NCBI RefSeq assembly: GCF_003387475.1
Contig: NZ_QUNO01000015.1
Coordinates: 186,001 to 250,000 of the forward strand
DNA: 64,000 bases
Direction of reading: 5' to 3'
Origin: Kutzneria buriramensis
Lineage (GTDB): Bacteria; Actinomycetota; Actinomycetes; Mycobacteriales; Pseudonocardiaceae
Made by a program: the position numbers and the translations under genes
Shown here: one piece after another, positions 43,722 through 51,611 of the stretch
Layout of the letters: each line of letters starts with the position of its first letter
Position numbering within the stretch: the stretch's first letter is position 1
Notes under the pieces: generated by a model
The model's database searches: none
What the model was told of the DNA's origin: nothing
Seen by the model: only the letters and a program-made list of their open reading frames with translations

Positions 43722-44954
43722 ATGACCGACATGCTTGACACCGACCTGCCGTCCTTCCCGATGGCACGCGAGTGCCCGATGCACCCGCCGGCCGAGTACA
43801 AGGAGATCCGCCAGGAGGCGCCGGTCAGCCGGGTCCGGATGCCCGACGGGCAGCTTGCGTGGCTGGTCACCGGGCACGAGCTGAGCCGTCAGGTGCTGGC
43901 CGACCCGCGGATGAGCTCCGACCGCACGCATCCGGCGTTCCCGCTGGCGCTGACCACCGAGCAGCGCAAGGCGTTCCAGCAGAACAGCCGCCTCAGCATC
44001 CGCCGGTCCATGATCGGCCTGGACGCGCCCGAGCACGGCCCCCACCGCAAGATGCTGATCAGCGAGTTCTCCGTGCGCCGGATCGCCGCGCTGCGCCCCC
44101 GCGTCCAGGAGATCGTCGACCGGTGCGTGGACGACCTGCTGGCCGCGCCCCAGCCGGCCGACCTGGTGGAGCACGTGTCGCTGGCCGTGCCCTCGCTGGT
44201 GATCTGCGAGCTGCTGGGCGTGCCCTACGAGCAGCGGCACGGCTTCCACGAGTGGACGCGCAAGCTGATCAGCCGCAGGACCGCGCCGGAGGAGCGCCGG
44301 GCGTCCGCCGACAAGCTCAACGACTTCCTGGAGGCCCTGGTCACCGAGAAGGAGCAGGGCGAGCCCACCGACGACGTGATCGGCCGGCTCATCGCGCGCA
44401 ACCGGGAGAACCCGGTGATGACGCACGACGAGATCGTCGGCACCGCGATCCTGCTGCTGATCGCCGGCCACGAGACCACCGCGAACATGATCTCGCTGGG
44501 CACGGTGGCGCTGCTGGAGAACCCGGGGCAGAAGGCGCAGGTGGTGGCCGACCCGTCGCTGCTGCCGGCGGCGATCGAGGAGATGCTGCGCTACTTCAGC
44601 ATCGTGGAGAGCGCGACCTCCCGGGTGGCCACCGACGACATCGAGGTCGGCGGCGTGACCATCCGCAAGGACGAGGGCGTCATCATCTCCGGGCTGGCCG
44701 CCGACTGGGACGACAGCGTCTTCGAGAACCCGGACCAGCTGGACTTCCACCGCGGCGCGCGGCACCACGTGGCCTTCGGCTACGGCATCCACCAGTGCCT
44801 CGGCCAGAACCTGGCCCGGATGGAACTGGAGATCGTCTTCGAGACGTTGTTCCGGAAGGCGCCGAACCTGCGCCTGGCCGTGCCGGCGGCGGACCTGCCG
44901 TACAAGGACGACGCCAGCATCTACGGTATCTACTCGGTGCCGGTGAATTTCTGA
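43722..44954 (+). CDS. Cytochrome P450, CYP105-like
   Basis: 410 residues from the ATG at 43722 behind GGGGAG. I-helix oxygen motif LLLIAGHETTANM, ExxR in EEMLRYF, and the heme loop FGYGIHQCLGQNLARMELE with the Cys ligand. The N-terminal sequence, length and paired small ferredoxin are typical of the CYP105/CYP107 soluble bacterial groups, which hydroxylate xenobiotics, macrolides or steroids. It lies directly after the hsa operon but has no KstR box, so a steroid substrate is possible only by proximity. Confidence 0.9.
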   Translation: MTDMLDTDLPSFPMARECPMHPPAEYKEIRQEAPVSRVRMPDGQLAWLVTGHELSRQVLADPRMSSDRTHPAFPLALTTEQRKAFQQNSRLSIRRSMIGLDAPEHGPHRKMLISEFSVRRIAALRPRVQEIVDRCVDDLLAAPQPADLVEHVSLAVPSLVICELLGVPYEQRHGFHEWTRKLISRRTAPEERRASADKLNDFLEALVTEKEQGEPTDDVIGRLIARNRENPVMTHDEIVGTAILLLIAGHETTANMISLGTVALLENPGQKAQVVADPSLLPAAIEEMLRYFSIVESATSRVATDDIEVGGVTIRKDEGVIISGLAADWDDSVFENPDQLDFHRGARHHVAFGYGIHQCLGQNLARMELEIVFETLFRKAPNLRLAVPAADLPYKDDASIYGIYSVPVNF

Positions 44955-44970
44955 GGGAAGGCAACACACC

Positions 44971-45165
44971 ATGCACATCACCGCGGACAGGGATCGGTGC
45001 GTCGGCGCCGGCCAGTGCGTGCTGGCCGCGCCCGCCGTCTTCGACCAGGACGACGACGGCCTCGTCGCGCCGATGACCTTCGACCCGGCCGAGGGCGAGC
45101 AGGACAACGTCCGCCAGGCGGTCAACGTGTGCCCCTCGTCGGCCATCTGGATCGACAAGGAGTGA
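44971..45165 (+). CDS. [3Fe-4S] ferredoxin partner of the P450
   Basis: 64 residues (MHITADRDRCVGAGQCVLAA). Cys10 and Cys16 (CVGAGQC) with a third at NVCPSSAIW give the three-cysteine pattern of actinobacterial 3Fe-4S ferredoxins; the Ala in the position of the missing Cys fits. It lies 16 bases after the P450 gene behind GGAAGG, so it is almost certainly its electron donor. A ferredoxin reductase is not encoded nearby. Confidence 0.92.
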   Translation: MHITADRDRCVGAGQCVLAAPAVFDQDDDGLVAPMTFDPAEGEQDNVRQAVNVCPSSAIWIDKE

Positions 45166-45253
45166 GGTTTTCTGTCGGCCGGCCGGGCTAAATCACCGTT
45201 CCGTGTGGTGAATACACCCGGCTGGCCGATGGAGCACCCGCCGTCCGGCGTCG

Positions 45254-48082
45254 ATGCGTGCCTTCGTGTCCACGCTGGAAGACATCAGAGTGCGGGTGCT
45301 CGGCCCCGTCGAGATCAGCGGCCCGCTCGGGCCGGTGGCACTGCGGGGCAGGGGGCACCGGACCCTGTTGGCGCGGCTGGCGGTGCGCCCCGGCCAGCCC
45401 GTCGCGTCGTCCGCGTTGATCGACGCGCTGTGGGACGAGGCGCCGCCGACCGCGCCCAAGACGCTGCGCAGCCATGTCGCGCACATGCGCCGCGACCTGC
45501 GCTCCGCCAACGTGTTGAACATGATCGTCACCCGGGATCCCGGGTATCTGCTGCGCACCCCGCCGTTCTCGGTGGACGTCGTGCGCTTCGAGTCGCTGGC
45601 CCGGCGCGGGCACCAGGCCCTGGCCAGCGGCGATCCCCGCGCCGCCGCCGACCAACTGCACGCCGCGCTGTCGCTGTGGCGTGGCGACGCCCTCGACGAC
45701 TGCCGGCAGGGGCAGTGGGTGCGGCAGGAGTGCGCCCGGCTGGGGGACGCCCGATTGGACGCCCAGGAGGACCTGATCGGCGCCGAGTTGGCGCTGGGGC
45801 GGCACGGCGAGGTGCTGGGGGAGCTGTCCGGGCTGGTCGCCACGCATCCGTTTCGGGAGCGCCTGTGGGAACTGCTGATGCTGGCGCTGTACCGGTCCGG
45901 GCGGCAGGCCGAGGCGCTGGCGACCTTTCGCCGTGCCCGGTCGACGCTGGTGGAGCAGCTGGGGGTGGAGCCGGGGACGCGGTTACGACGGCTGGAAACC
46001 GCCATCCTCGCCGAGGAGCCGGTGGACGAGCCGCCGGTGTCGTTGCACGCCGTCGCCACCGGGCTGCCGGCCGAGCTGACCAGTTTCGTCGACCGTGAGG
46101 AGGAGTTGGCCAAGCTCGGCGGGATGTTCGCCGGTGGACGGCTGGTGACGCTGGCCGGCACCGGAGGCGTCGGCAAGAGCCGGCTCGCGTTGCGGTGTGC
46201 GGGGCAGCTGTCGGCGACGACGCAGGGCGGGGTGCGGCTGGTGGAGCTGGCCGGGCTCAACGACCGGGCGCTGGTGCCGCACGCCGTCGCCGAGGCGCTG
46301 GGCGTGCGGGACCAGTCCGGCCGGTCCCCTGTGGACGTTCTGGTCGACGTGCTGCGGGACCAGGACATGTTGGTGGTGCTGGACAACTGCGAGCACCTGT
46401 TGGACGCCTGCGCCGACTTCGTCAGCGTGCTGCTGAAGGGCTGCCCGCGGCTGCTGGTGCTCGTGACGAGCCGGCAGCCGCTGGGCGTCGAGGGGGAGCA
46501 GGTGCTGATCGTGCCGCCGATGCCGGTCGAGCACGCCGCGATGCGGCTGTTCGCCGAGCGGGCGCGGGCCGTCGTCGCCGATTTCGAGGTGACGCCGGAG
46601 AACGTGCGCACGGTGGCGGATCTGTGCCAGCGGCTGGACGGGATCCCGCTGGCGATCGAGCTTGCCACGCTGGTGTTGCGGACGTTGTCGCCGGAGCAGA
46701 TTCTGTCCCGTTTGGACGATCGCTTCGCGTTGCTGAGCGGGGCCCGGCGCGGTGTGATGGCCCGGCACCAGACGATGCGGGCCGCCGTGGAGTGGAGCTT
46801 CGAGCTGTGCACGCCAGCGGAACGGGCGTTGTGGAGCCGGTTGTCGGTGTTCGCCGGCAGCTTCGACCTGGAGGCCGCCGAGCACGTCTGCGGCGGCGAG
46901 GATGTGCTGTCACTGGTGGCCCGGCTGGTGGACAAGTCGGTGCTGTCGACGCAGCAGGTCGGCGGGATCGTGCGGTACCGGCTGCTGGAGACGTTGCGGC
47001 AGTTCGGTTCCGACCAGCTGATCGCCGCCGGCGCGCTGGACGGGTTGCGGCGCAGGCATCTGGCGTGGTTCGAGCGGGTGGCGTCGTGGGGCGAGCGGGA
47101 GTGGTTCGGGCCGAACCAGGCGCTGGTGTTCTCCCGCATCCACGGCGATCGCGCGAATTTCCGTGCGGCGCTGGAGTTCTGCCTGAAATCGGATGTCCCC
47201 GCCGGCCTCCGGCTGGCGGGGACGCTGTGGTACTACTGGGTCGGCTGCGGGGTGTTCGCCGAGGGACGCCGGTGGCTGGATGCGTTGCTGCGTAAGGGTT
47301 ACCTTGGTATTGAGCGGAACAAGGCGCTGTGGGTCAACGGATACGTGGCGACCTTACAGGGAGACACCGCCGCCGCGTTGAAGATGCTCGACGAGTGCCG
47401 GTCGCAGTCGGTGGATGTGGTGGCCCTGGCGTACGCGACGTACGTGCGGGGCGCAGCCGCCGTCTTCGACGACGAGCTGGCGACCGGGTCGGAACTGCTG
47501 GCCGAGGCGAACAAGTCGTTGACCGGGCTCGGCGAGTTGAACAGCAACGTCGTCATGACCAAGGTCGGGCTGGCGATCACCGTCGCCTTCGCCGGCGACC
47601 TGCCGGCCGCGGTGGCGCTGGCGCAGGAGGCTCATGCCGTCAGCGAGCAGCACGGGGAGCAGTGGGCGCTGGCCTACGCCCACTACGTGCTGGCGTTCGC
47701 CGCGTGCCTCGAGGGCGCCCTGGGGCAGGCCGTCGCCCACGCCAAGAAGTGCCTCGCCGTCAAGCAGACCTTCAACGACCTGCTGGGAATCGCCTTGAGC
47801 GTGGAGCTGCTGGCGCTGCTGGCCGCGTTGTCCGGCGAGGCCGAACGCGCCGCCCGGCTCCTCGGCGCCGTCGCCGGCATCTGGCCCCGTGTCGGCGTTC
47901 CCCTGTTCGGGTCCCGCAACTTCGCCGCCCCCCACGAGCAGTGCGAGCAACTCGCCCGCTCCGCCCTCGGCGACCACGGCTACCTCCAGGCCCACACCGC
48001 CGGCGCCCGCCTCACCATCGACCAGGCCGTCACCATGGCCCTCCACCCCCGCGAGTCGCGCCCCCAGACACCCCGAATGTGA
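45254..48082 (+). CDS. Large SARP/AfsR-type regulator with two TTA codons
   Basis: 942 residues from the ATG at 45254; a GTG at 45290 (VRVLGPVEISGPLGPVALRG) is the start many SARPs use and is equally plausible. Domains: OmpR-like winged helix (20-110), bacterial transcriptional activation domain (115-260), an NB-ARC-like ATPase with TLAGTGGVGKSRLALR and LVVLDNCEHLL (280-560), then TPR-like helices. Two rare TTA Leu codons are in frame at 45983-45985 and 47354-47356, so expression may depend on the bldA-type tRNA. The last residues HPRESRPQTPRM come from an intergenic repeat. It probably activates adjacent metabolic genes such as the P450 unit. Confidence 0.88.
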   Translation: MRAFVSTLEDIRVRVLGPVEISGPLGPVALRGRGHRTLLARLAVRPGQPVASSALIDALWDEAPPTAPKTLRSHVAHMRRDLRSANVLNMIVTRDPGYLLRTPPFSVDVVRFESLARRGHQALASGDPRAAADQLHAALSLWRGDALDDCRQGQWVRQECARLGDARLDAQEDLIGAELALGRHGEVLGELSGLVATHPFRERLWELLMLALYRSGRQAEALATFRRARSTLVEQLGVEPGTRLRRLETAILAEEPVDEPPVSLHAVATGLPAELTSFVDREEELAKLGGMFAGGRLVTLAGTGGVGKSRLALRCAGQLSATTQGGVRLVELAGLNDRALVPHAVAEALGVRDQSGRSPVDVLVDVLRDQDMLVVLDNCEHLLDACADFVSVLLKGCPRLLVLVTSRQPLGVEGEQVLIVPPMPVEHAAMRLFAERARAVVADFEVTPENVRTVADLCQRLDGIPLAIELATLVLRTLSPEQILSRLDDRFALLSGARRGVMARHQTMRAAVEWSFELCTPAERALWSRLSVFAGSFDLEAAEHVCGGEDVLSLVARLVDKSVLSTQQVGGIVRYRLLETLRQFGSDQLIAAGALDGLRRRHLAWFERVASWGEREWFGPNQALVFSRIHGDRANFRAALEFCLKSDVPAGLRLAGTLWYYWVGCGVFAEGRRWLDALLRKGYLGIERNKALWVNGYVATLQGDTAAALKMLDECRSQSVDVVALAYATYVRGAAAVFDDELATGSELLAEANKSLTGLGELNSNVVMTKVGLAITVAFAGDLPAAVALAQEAHAVSEQHGEQWALAYAHYVLAFAACLEGALGQAVAHAKKCLAVKQTFNDLLGIALSVELLALLAALSGEAERAARLLGAVAGIWPRVGVPLFGSRNFAAPHEQCEQLARSALGDHGYLQAHTAGARLTIDQAVTMALHPRESRPQTPRM
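48047..48080 (+). repeat. Intergenic repeat, half element (copy C)
   Basis: CCCCGCGAGTCGCGC followed by AGACACCCCGAATGT matches copies A, B and D. It overlaps the last codons of the SARP gene and the stop TGA lies at its edge. Confidence 0.7.
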
Positions 48083-48098
48083 CTCTCAGGCACTCCCG

Positions 48099-48155
48099 AT
48101 GCAGGGAAGGGGACTTTCCCCGCGTTCAACGCGGGGAAAGTCCCCTTCCCTGCAT
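48099..48155. terminator. 57-bp perfect palindrome, strong terminator
   Basis: Two 28-base arms, beginning ATGCAGGGAAGGGGACTTTC on each strand, are perfectly complementary around a single central C. It stands 17 bases after the SARP stop. A second, imperfect 57-bp hairpin with the same outer arms occurs at 50091-50147. Confidence 0.75.
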
Positions 48156-48195
48156 TTCCCGGCGAGCGTGGAAGCGGTTCCAGAAAGCTCTGGCG

Positions 48196-48240
48196 CAGAT
48201 TTCTACCACCTGGTAGAAATCTGAGGTGACGGGCGTCACC
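48196..48240. promoter_or_regulatory. Two adjacent palindromic operators before the isomerase operon
   Basis: CAGATTTCTACCA / TGGTAGAAATCTG is a perfect 13-bp-arm dyad with a 2-base centre (48196-48223). Directly after it, GGTGACG / CGTCACC (48225-48240) is a second perfect dyad. Both lie between the hairpin and the ATG at 48256. They look like binding sites for two regulators or for one with two dimers. Confidence 0.6.
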
Positions 48241-48255
48241 AAGTGAGGAGCTGGG

Positions 48256-48990
48256 ATGAGCGAGCTTTCCGTGCAGCTGTACTCGGTCCGTGACAAGTTC
48301 GCCGAGGACCCGGCCGCCGTGCTGCGGCGGCTGGCGGAGATCGGCTTCCGGCACGTCGAGCCGTACGGCGTGCTCCAGAACGTCGAGACCCTGCGCACCG
48401 GCCTGCCCGACAACGGCCTGACCGCGCCCACCGCGCACGCCCAGCTGATCGGCGCGGACCAGCACGCGGTCTTCGCCGCCGCGGCCGAGCTGGGCATCGA
48501 GGTGGTGATCGACCCGTTCGTCGGCACGGAGCGGTGGCAGGACCGCGGCGACATCGGCGCGACCGCGGACGCCCTCAACGGCGCGGCGAAGCTCGCCGCC
48601 GAGCACGGTGTGCGCGTCGGCTACCACAACCACTGGTGGGAGTTGCAGTCCCGGCTCGACGGCCGCAGCGCCTTCGAGGTGTTCGCCGACCAGCTCGACC
48701 CGGCCCTGGTGCTGGAGGTCGACACGTACTGGGCGACGGCGGGCGGTGAGAACGCGCCGGATCTGTTGCGGCGGCTGGGGGAGCGGGTGCGCGCGATCCA
48801 CGTGAAGGACGGCGGCCTGAACACCGACGCCACCGGCCAGGTGCCGGCCGGGCAGGGGCAGGTGCCGGTGGCGGAGGTGCTCGCCGCCGCGCCGCAGGCG
48901 CTGCGGGTGGTCGAGTTCGACGCGTACGACGGCGACATCTACGAAGGCATCGCCGCGAGCCGCGCCTTCGTGCTGGGGCTGGAGCCGTGA
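48256..48990 (+). CDS. Sugar phosphate isomerase/epimerase (xylose-isomerase-like barrel)
   Basis: 244 residues (MSELSVQLYSVRDKFAEDPA) with GAGG before the ATG. The AP-endonuclease-2/IolE TIM-barrel signature is clear: HVEPYGVL, YHNHWWELQ, VLEVDTYWATAGG, IHVKDGG and VVEFDAYDGD, with the usual Glu, Asp, His metal ligands. It acts on a sugar or inositol derivative that cannot be named from sequence. It overlaps the dehydrogenase gene by 4 bases, a frequent pairing in sugar catabolism. Confidence 0.85.
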   Translation: MSELSVQLYSVRDKFAEDPAAVLRRLAEIGFRHVEPYGVLQNVETLRTGLPDNGLTAPTAHAQLIGADQHAVFAAAAELGIEVVIDPFVGTERWQDRGDIGATADALNGAAKLAAEHGVRVGYHNHWWELQSRLDGRSAFEVFADQLDPALVLEVDTYWATAGGENAPDLLRRLGERVRAIHVKDGGLNTDATGQVPAGQGQVPVAEVLAAAPQALRVVEFDAYDGDIYEGIAASRAFVLGLEP

Positions 48991-50081
48991 CGGGCCCGAT
49001 GGGCGTCGGCGTGATCGGCGCCGGCGTCATCAGCGAGACGTACCTGACCAACCTCACCAGCTTCCCCGACCTGCGGGTGCTGTCCGTCGCCGACCTCGAC
49101 ACGGCCCGCGCCGCCGAGCGGGCGGCGAAGTACGGCGTGCCGCATTCCGGCACGGTGGCAGAGCTGCTCGCCGACCCCGCGATCGAGCTGGTCGTGAACC
49201 TGACGGTGCCGTCGGCGCACGTCGACGTGGGCCTGGCGGCGCTGGAGTCGGGCAAGCACGTGTGGGCGGAGAAGCCGCTGGCGCTGGACCGGCAGACCGG
49301 CCGCAAGCTGCTCGACCGGGCCCGTGAGCGGGGCCTGCGGGTGGCCAGCGCTCCGGACACGGTGCTCGGCGCCGGCTTGCAGACCGCGCGCCGGGCCGTC
49401 GACGCCGGTCGGATCGGCACGCCGATGTCGGGGATCGCGCTGTTCCAGGTGCCGGGGCCGGAGCGCTGGCACCCGTCGCCGGAATTCCTGTTCCAGCTGG
49501 GCGCCGGGCCGGTGCTGGACCTCGGGCCGTACTACCTGACGGCACTGGTCCAGCTGTTCGGGCCGATCCGCCGGGTCACCGCCGCCGGCGGCCGGGCCCG
49601 GGACCGGCGGGTGATCGCCACCGGGCCCAAGGCCGGCACGGAGTTCGCGGTGGAGGTGCCGACCAACGTCAGCGCGCTCGTCGAGTTCGACCGCGGCGGC
49701 GTGGCGCAGGTGGTGCTCAGCTTCGACTCCAAGCTGGACCGCCAGGGCTTCCTGGAGATCACCGGCACCGACGGCACGGCCGTGCTGCCCGACCCGAACA
49801 AGTTCACCGGCGACACCGTGCTGCACCTCGACGACGGGGTGGAAACCCTTGCCGCGCAGGGGCATCCGGCCGAGCGGGGCACCGGCGCGCTGGAACTGGC
49901 CCGGTCCGTGCGGGCCGGCGTCCCGGAACGGGCGTCGGGGGAGCTCGCGTACCACGTGCTCGACGCCATGCTGGCCATCGAGGAGTCCGTCGCCCTCGGC
50001 CACCCGGTGGAGGTCGCCAGCACCATCGACGTCCCGCCGGCCCTGCCGGCCGGCTGGGACCCGCACGCCGCCACCCTGTGA
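48987..50081 (+). CDS. Gfo/Idh/MocA family sugar dehydrogenase
   Basis: 364 residues from a GTG in a 4-base overlap with the isomerase gene (MTGPMGVGVIGAGVISETYL). NAD(P) motif GVIGAGVISETY, the EKPLAL motif with the conserved Lys (WAEKPLALDRQ), and PEFLFQLGAGPVLDLGPYYL in the C-terminal domain. It oxidises or epimerises a sugar or cyclitol via NAD(P). With the isomerase it forms a two-gene catabolic unit ended by a hairpin; no transporter is encoded beside it. Confidence 0.87.
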   Translation: MTGPMGVGVIGAGVISETYLTNLTSFPDLRVLSVADLDTARAAERAAKYGVPHSGTVAELLADPAIELVVNLTVPSAHVDVGLAALESGKHVWAEKPLALDRQTGRKLLDRARERGLRVASAPDTVLGAGLQTARRAVDAGRIGTPMSGIALFQVPGPERWHPSPEFLFQLGAGPVLDLGPYYLTALVQLFGPIRRVTAAGGRARDRRVIATGPKAGTEFAVEVPTNVSALVEFDRGGVAQVVLSFDSKLDRQGFLEITGTDGTAVLPDPNKFTGDTVLHLDDGVETLAAQGHPAERGTGALELARSVRAGVPERASGELAYHVLDAMLAIEESVALGHPVEVASTIDVPPALPAGWDPHAATL

Positions 50082-50090
50082 CCCCGTCCG

Positions 50091-50147
50091 ATGCAGGGAA
50101 GGACGCCTTACCTGCGCTCAATGCGGGTAAGGCGTCCTTCCCTGCGT
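50091..50147. terminator. 57-bp hairpin, bidirectional terminator
   Basis: GCAGGGAAGGACGCCTTACC pairs with GGTAAGGCGTCCTTCCCTGC around a mismatched centre. It fills the gap between the converging dehydrogenase and TetR genes and ends at the TetR stop codon. Its outer arms equal those of the 48099-48155 palindrome, but the inner arms differ. Confidence 0.75.
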
Positions 50148-50746
50148 CAGAGGGGGACAGTGAGCAGGGCCTGGAGGTAGAAGCGGAGGGAGCCGACCAG
50201 GTCGACGGCGTCGGGGGTGGTCAGCCACTGCACCTGGAGGCCGTCCATCAGCGCGATGAACGTGATGGTGGCCTGCTCGGGGTCGACGCCGGCGCGCAGC
50301 TCGCCGCTCTCGGCCAGCACCCGGAACGAGTCCCGGACGCCGACCCGCGCCTCGTCGTAGTGACGCTTGAAGTACTCGTGCGCGGGGTGGTCCGGCGCGA
50401 CGGCCTCGGCGGCCAGCCGCGCGTAGAGGTCCACGATGCCCGGGTGGCGGACGTTGTGCGAGGCCAGCGCGAGGTAGTGGCGCAGCACCTCCAGCCCGGG
50501 CGGCGAGTCCAGCTGCTCGCGTTCGGCGTCCTCGGCGTCGCGCCGCTCCAGCACGGCGGCGAGCAGCGCCTCCTTGGTGGGGAAGTAGTACAGCAACCCC
50601 GCGTGCGACATGCCGACCCGTTTGGCGATCTCCCGCAGGGACGCCCCGTGGTAGCCGACCTCGCCGTAGACCACGGCCGCCGCGGAGATGATGTCCTCCC
50701 GGCGGATCCGGCCCTTCAGGTAGCCCCCGGTGTCGACGGCGCGCAT
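50147..50746 (-). CDS. TetR family regulator
   Basis: 199 residues from the ATG at 50746 (MRAVDTGGYLKGRIRREDII). HTH: ASLREIAKRVGMSHAGLLYY then FPTKEALLAAVL. The C-terminal ligand domain has DPEQATITFIALMDGLQVQW, seen in TetR proteins next to sugar-catabolic genes. It converges on the isomerase/dehydrogenase pair and diverges from a DeoR gene, so it could control either. The stop overlaps the terminator hairpin by one base. Confidence 0.82.
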   Translation of the reverse strand: MRAVDTGGYLKGRIRREDIISAAAVVYGEVGYHGASLREIAKRVGMSHAGLLYYFPTKEALLAAVLERRDAEDAEREQLDSPPGLEVLRHYLALASHNVRHPGIVDLYARLAAEAVAPDHPAHEYFKRHYDEARVGVRDSFRVLAESGELRAGVDPEQATITFIALMDGLQVQWLTTPDAVDLVGSLRFYLQALLTVPL

Positions 50747-50806
50747 TCGACCATCATGCCGCAGCGGCAAAAGCACAGGCGGCGTGACAGATCGAACAAC
50801 GAACTT

Positions 50807-50831
50807 GTGCGAACGCTCAGGAGGTGCGAAC
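50807..50831 (+). promoter_or_regulatory. Direct repeats GTGCGAAC before the DeoR gene
   Basis: GTGCGAAC occurs at 50807-50814 and 50824-50831 (17-bp period), with two further CGAAC copies just upstream (50793-50804). Direct repeats at this spacing in the leader fit an autoregulatory DeoR-type site. Confidence 0.45.
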
Positions 50832-50840
50832 ATCCCAGGG

Positions 50841-51611
50841 GTGAGAGGAACTGAGCGCCATCGGCTGATCGTCGAACGGCTGCGGGACGCCGCGCAGGTG
50901 ACCGTGGCCGAGCTGGCGGCGGAGACCGGCGCGTCGGAGATGACCGTGCGGCGGGACCTGGACGTCCTTGCCGCGCACGGCGTCCTGCGCCGCGTGCACG
51001 GCGGCGCGGTGCCGGCGATGCCGGCCGGGGTGGAGCCGCCGTTCGCGGCCCGCGCGGTGTCGTCGACGTCGGCGAAGCAGGCGATCGCCCGCGCCGCGGT
51101 CGAGCTGATCCGCGACGGCGAGACGATCGTGCTCGACAGCGGCACGACCGCCCTGGAGGTGGCCCGCCGGCTGCACGACCGCGCCGTCACGGTGATGCCG
51201 CTGTCGCTGCACGTCGTCACCGAACTCCTCGACGCGCCAAGGGTTCGGCTGCTGATCCCGGGCGGCGAGCCGCGGCCGGGCGAACTCGCCCTGGTCGGCC
51301 CGCTCGTGCTGGCGTCGCTGCGGCAGCTGCGCTTCGACGTCGCGGTGATCAGCCCCTGCGCGTTCAGCCTGGACGCCGGCGTGACGGCCTACGACCTGCC
51401 CGACGCCGAGGTCAAGCAGCAGGCGCTCGCGGTCGCCCATCGCAGCTTCGTGCTGGCCGACGGCGCGAAGTGGGACCGCGCCGCGCTGGCCCACGTCTGC
51501 CCGGCCGACCGAGCCGACGTCGTCGTCACGGACCCGACCGCCCCCGAGGACCAGCGCGCGGCGCTGGCCGACCGCGGCGTGCTGGTGCACGTTTCCCCCA
51601 TGGAGCCTTGA
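50841..51611 (+). CDS. DeoR/GlpR family regulator
   Basis: 256 residues from the GTG at 50841 (VRGTERHRLIVERLRDAAQV). DeoR HTH VTVAELAAETGASEMTVRRD with LDVLAAHGVLRRVHGGAVP, and a sugar-phosphate-sensing domain with GETIVLDSGTTALEVARRL and KQQALAVAHRSFVLADGAKW. Its stop overlaps the MFS start by one base (TGATG), so repressor and transporter are coupled. The effector is probably a phosphorylated sugar, by family. Confidence 0.88.
   Translation: MRGTERHRLIVERLRDAAQVTVAELAAETGASEMTVRRDLDVLAAHGVLRRVHGGAVPAMPAGVEPPFAARAVSSTSAKQAIARAAVELIRDGETIVLDSGTTALEVARRLHDRAVTVMPLSLHVVTELLDAPRVRLLIPGGEPRPGELALVGPLVLASLRQLRFDVAVISPCAFSLDAGVTAYDLPDAEVKQQALAVAHRSFVLADGAKWDRAALAHVCPADRADVVVTDPTAPEDQRAALADRGVLVHVSPMEP

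Noticed and set aside
43722-44954. CYP125-type steroid 26-hydroxylase
   Set aside because: The P450 lacks a KstR box, has a paired 3Fe-4S ferredoxin and a CYP105-like N-terminus and heme loop, unlike CYP125.
48047-48155. An insertion sequence or CRISPR unit at the SARP 3' end
   Set aside because: There is no transposase, target duplication or regular spacer; the region is a half repeat followed by a hairpin.
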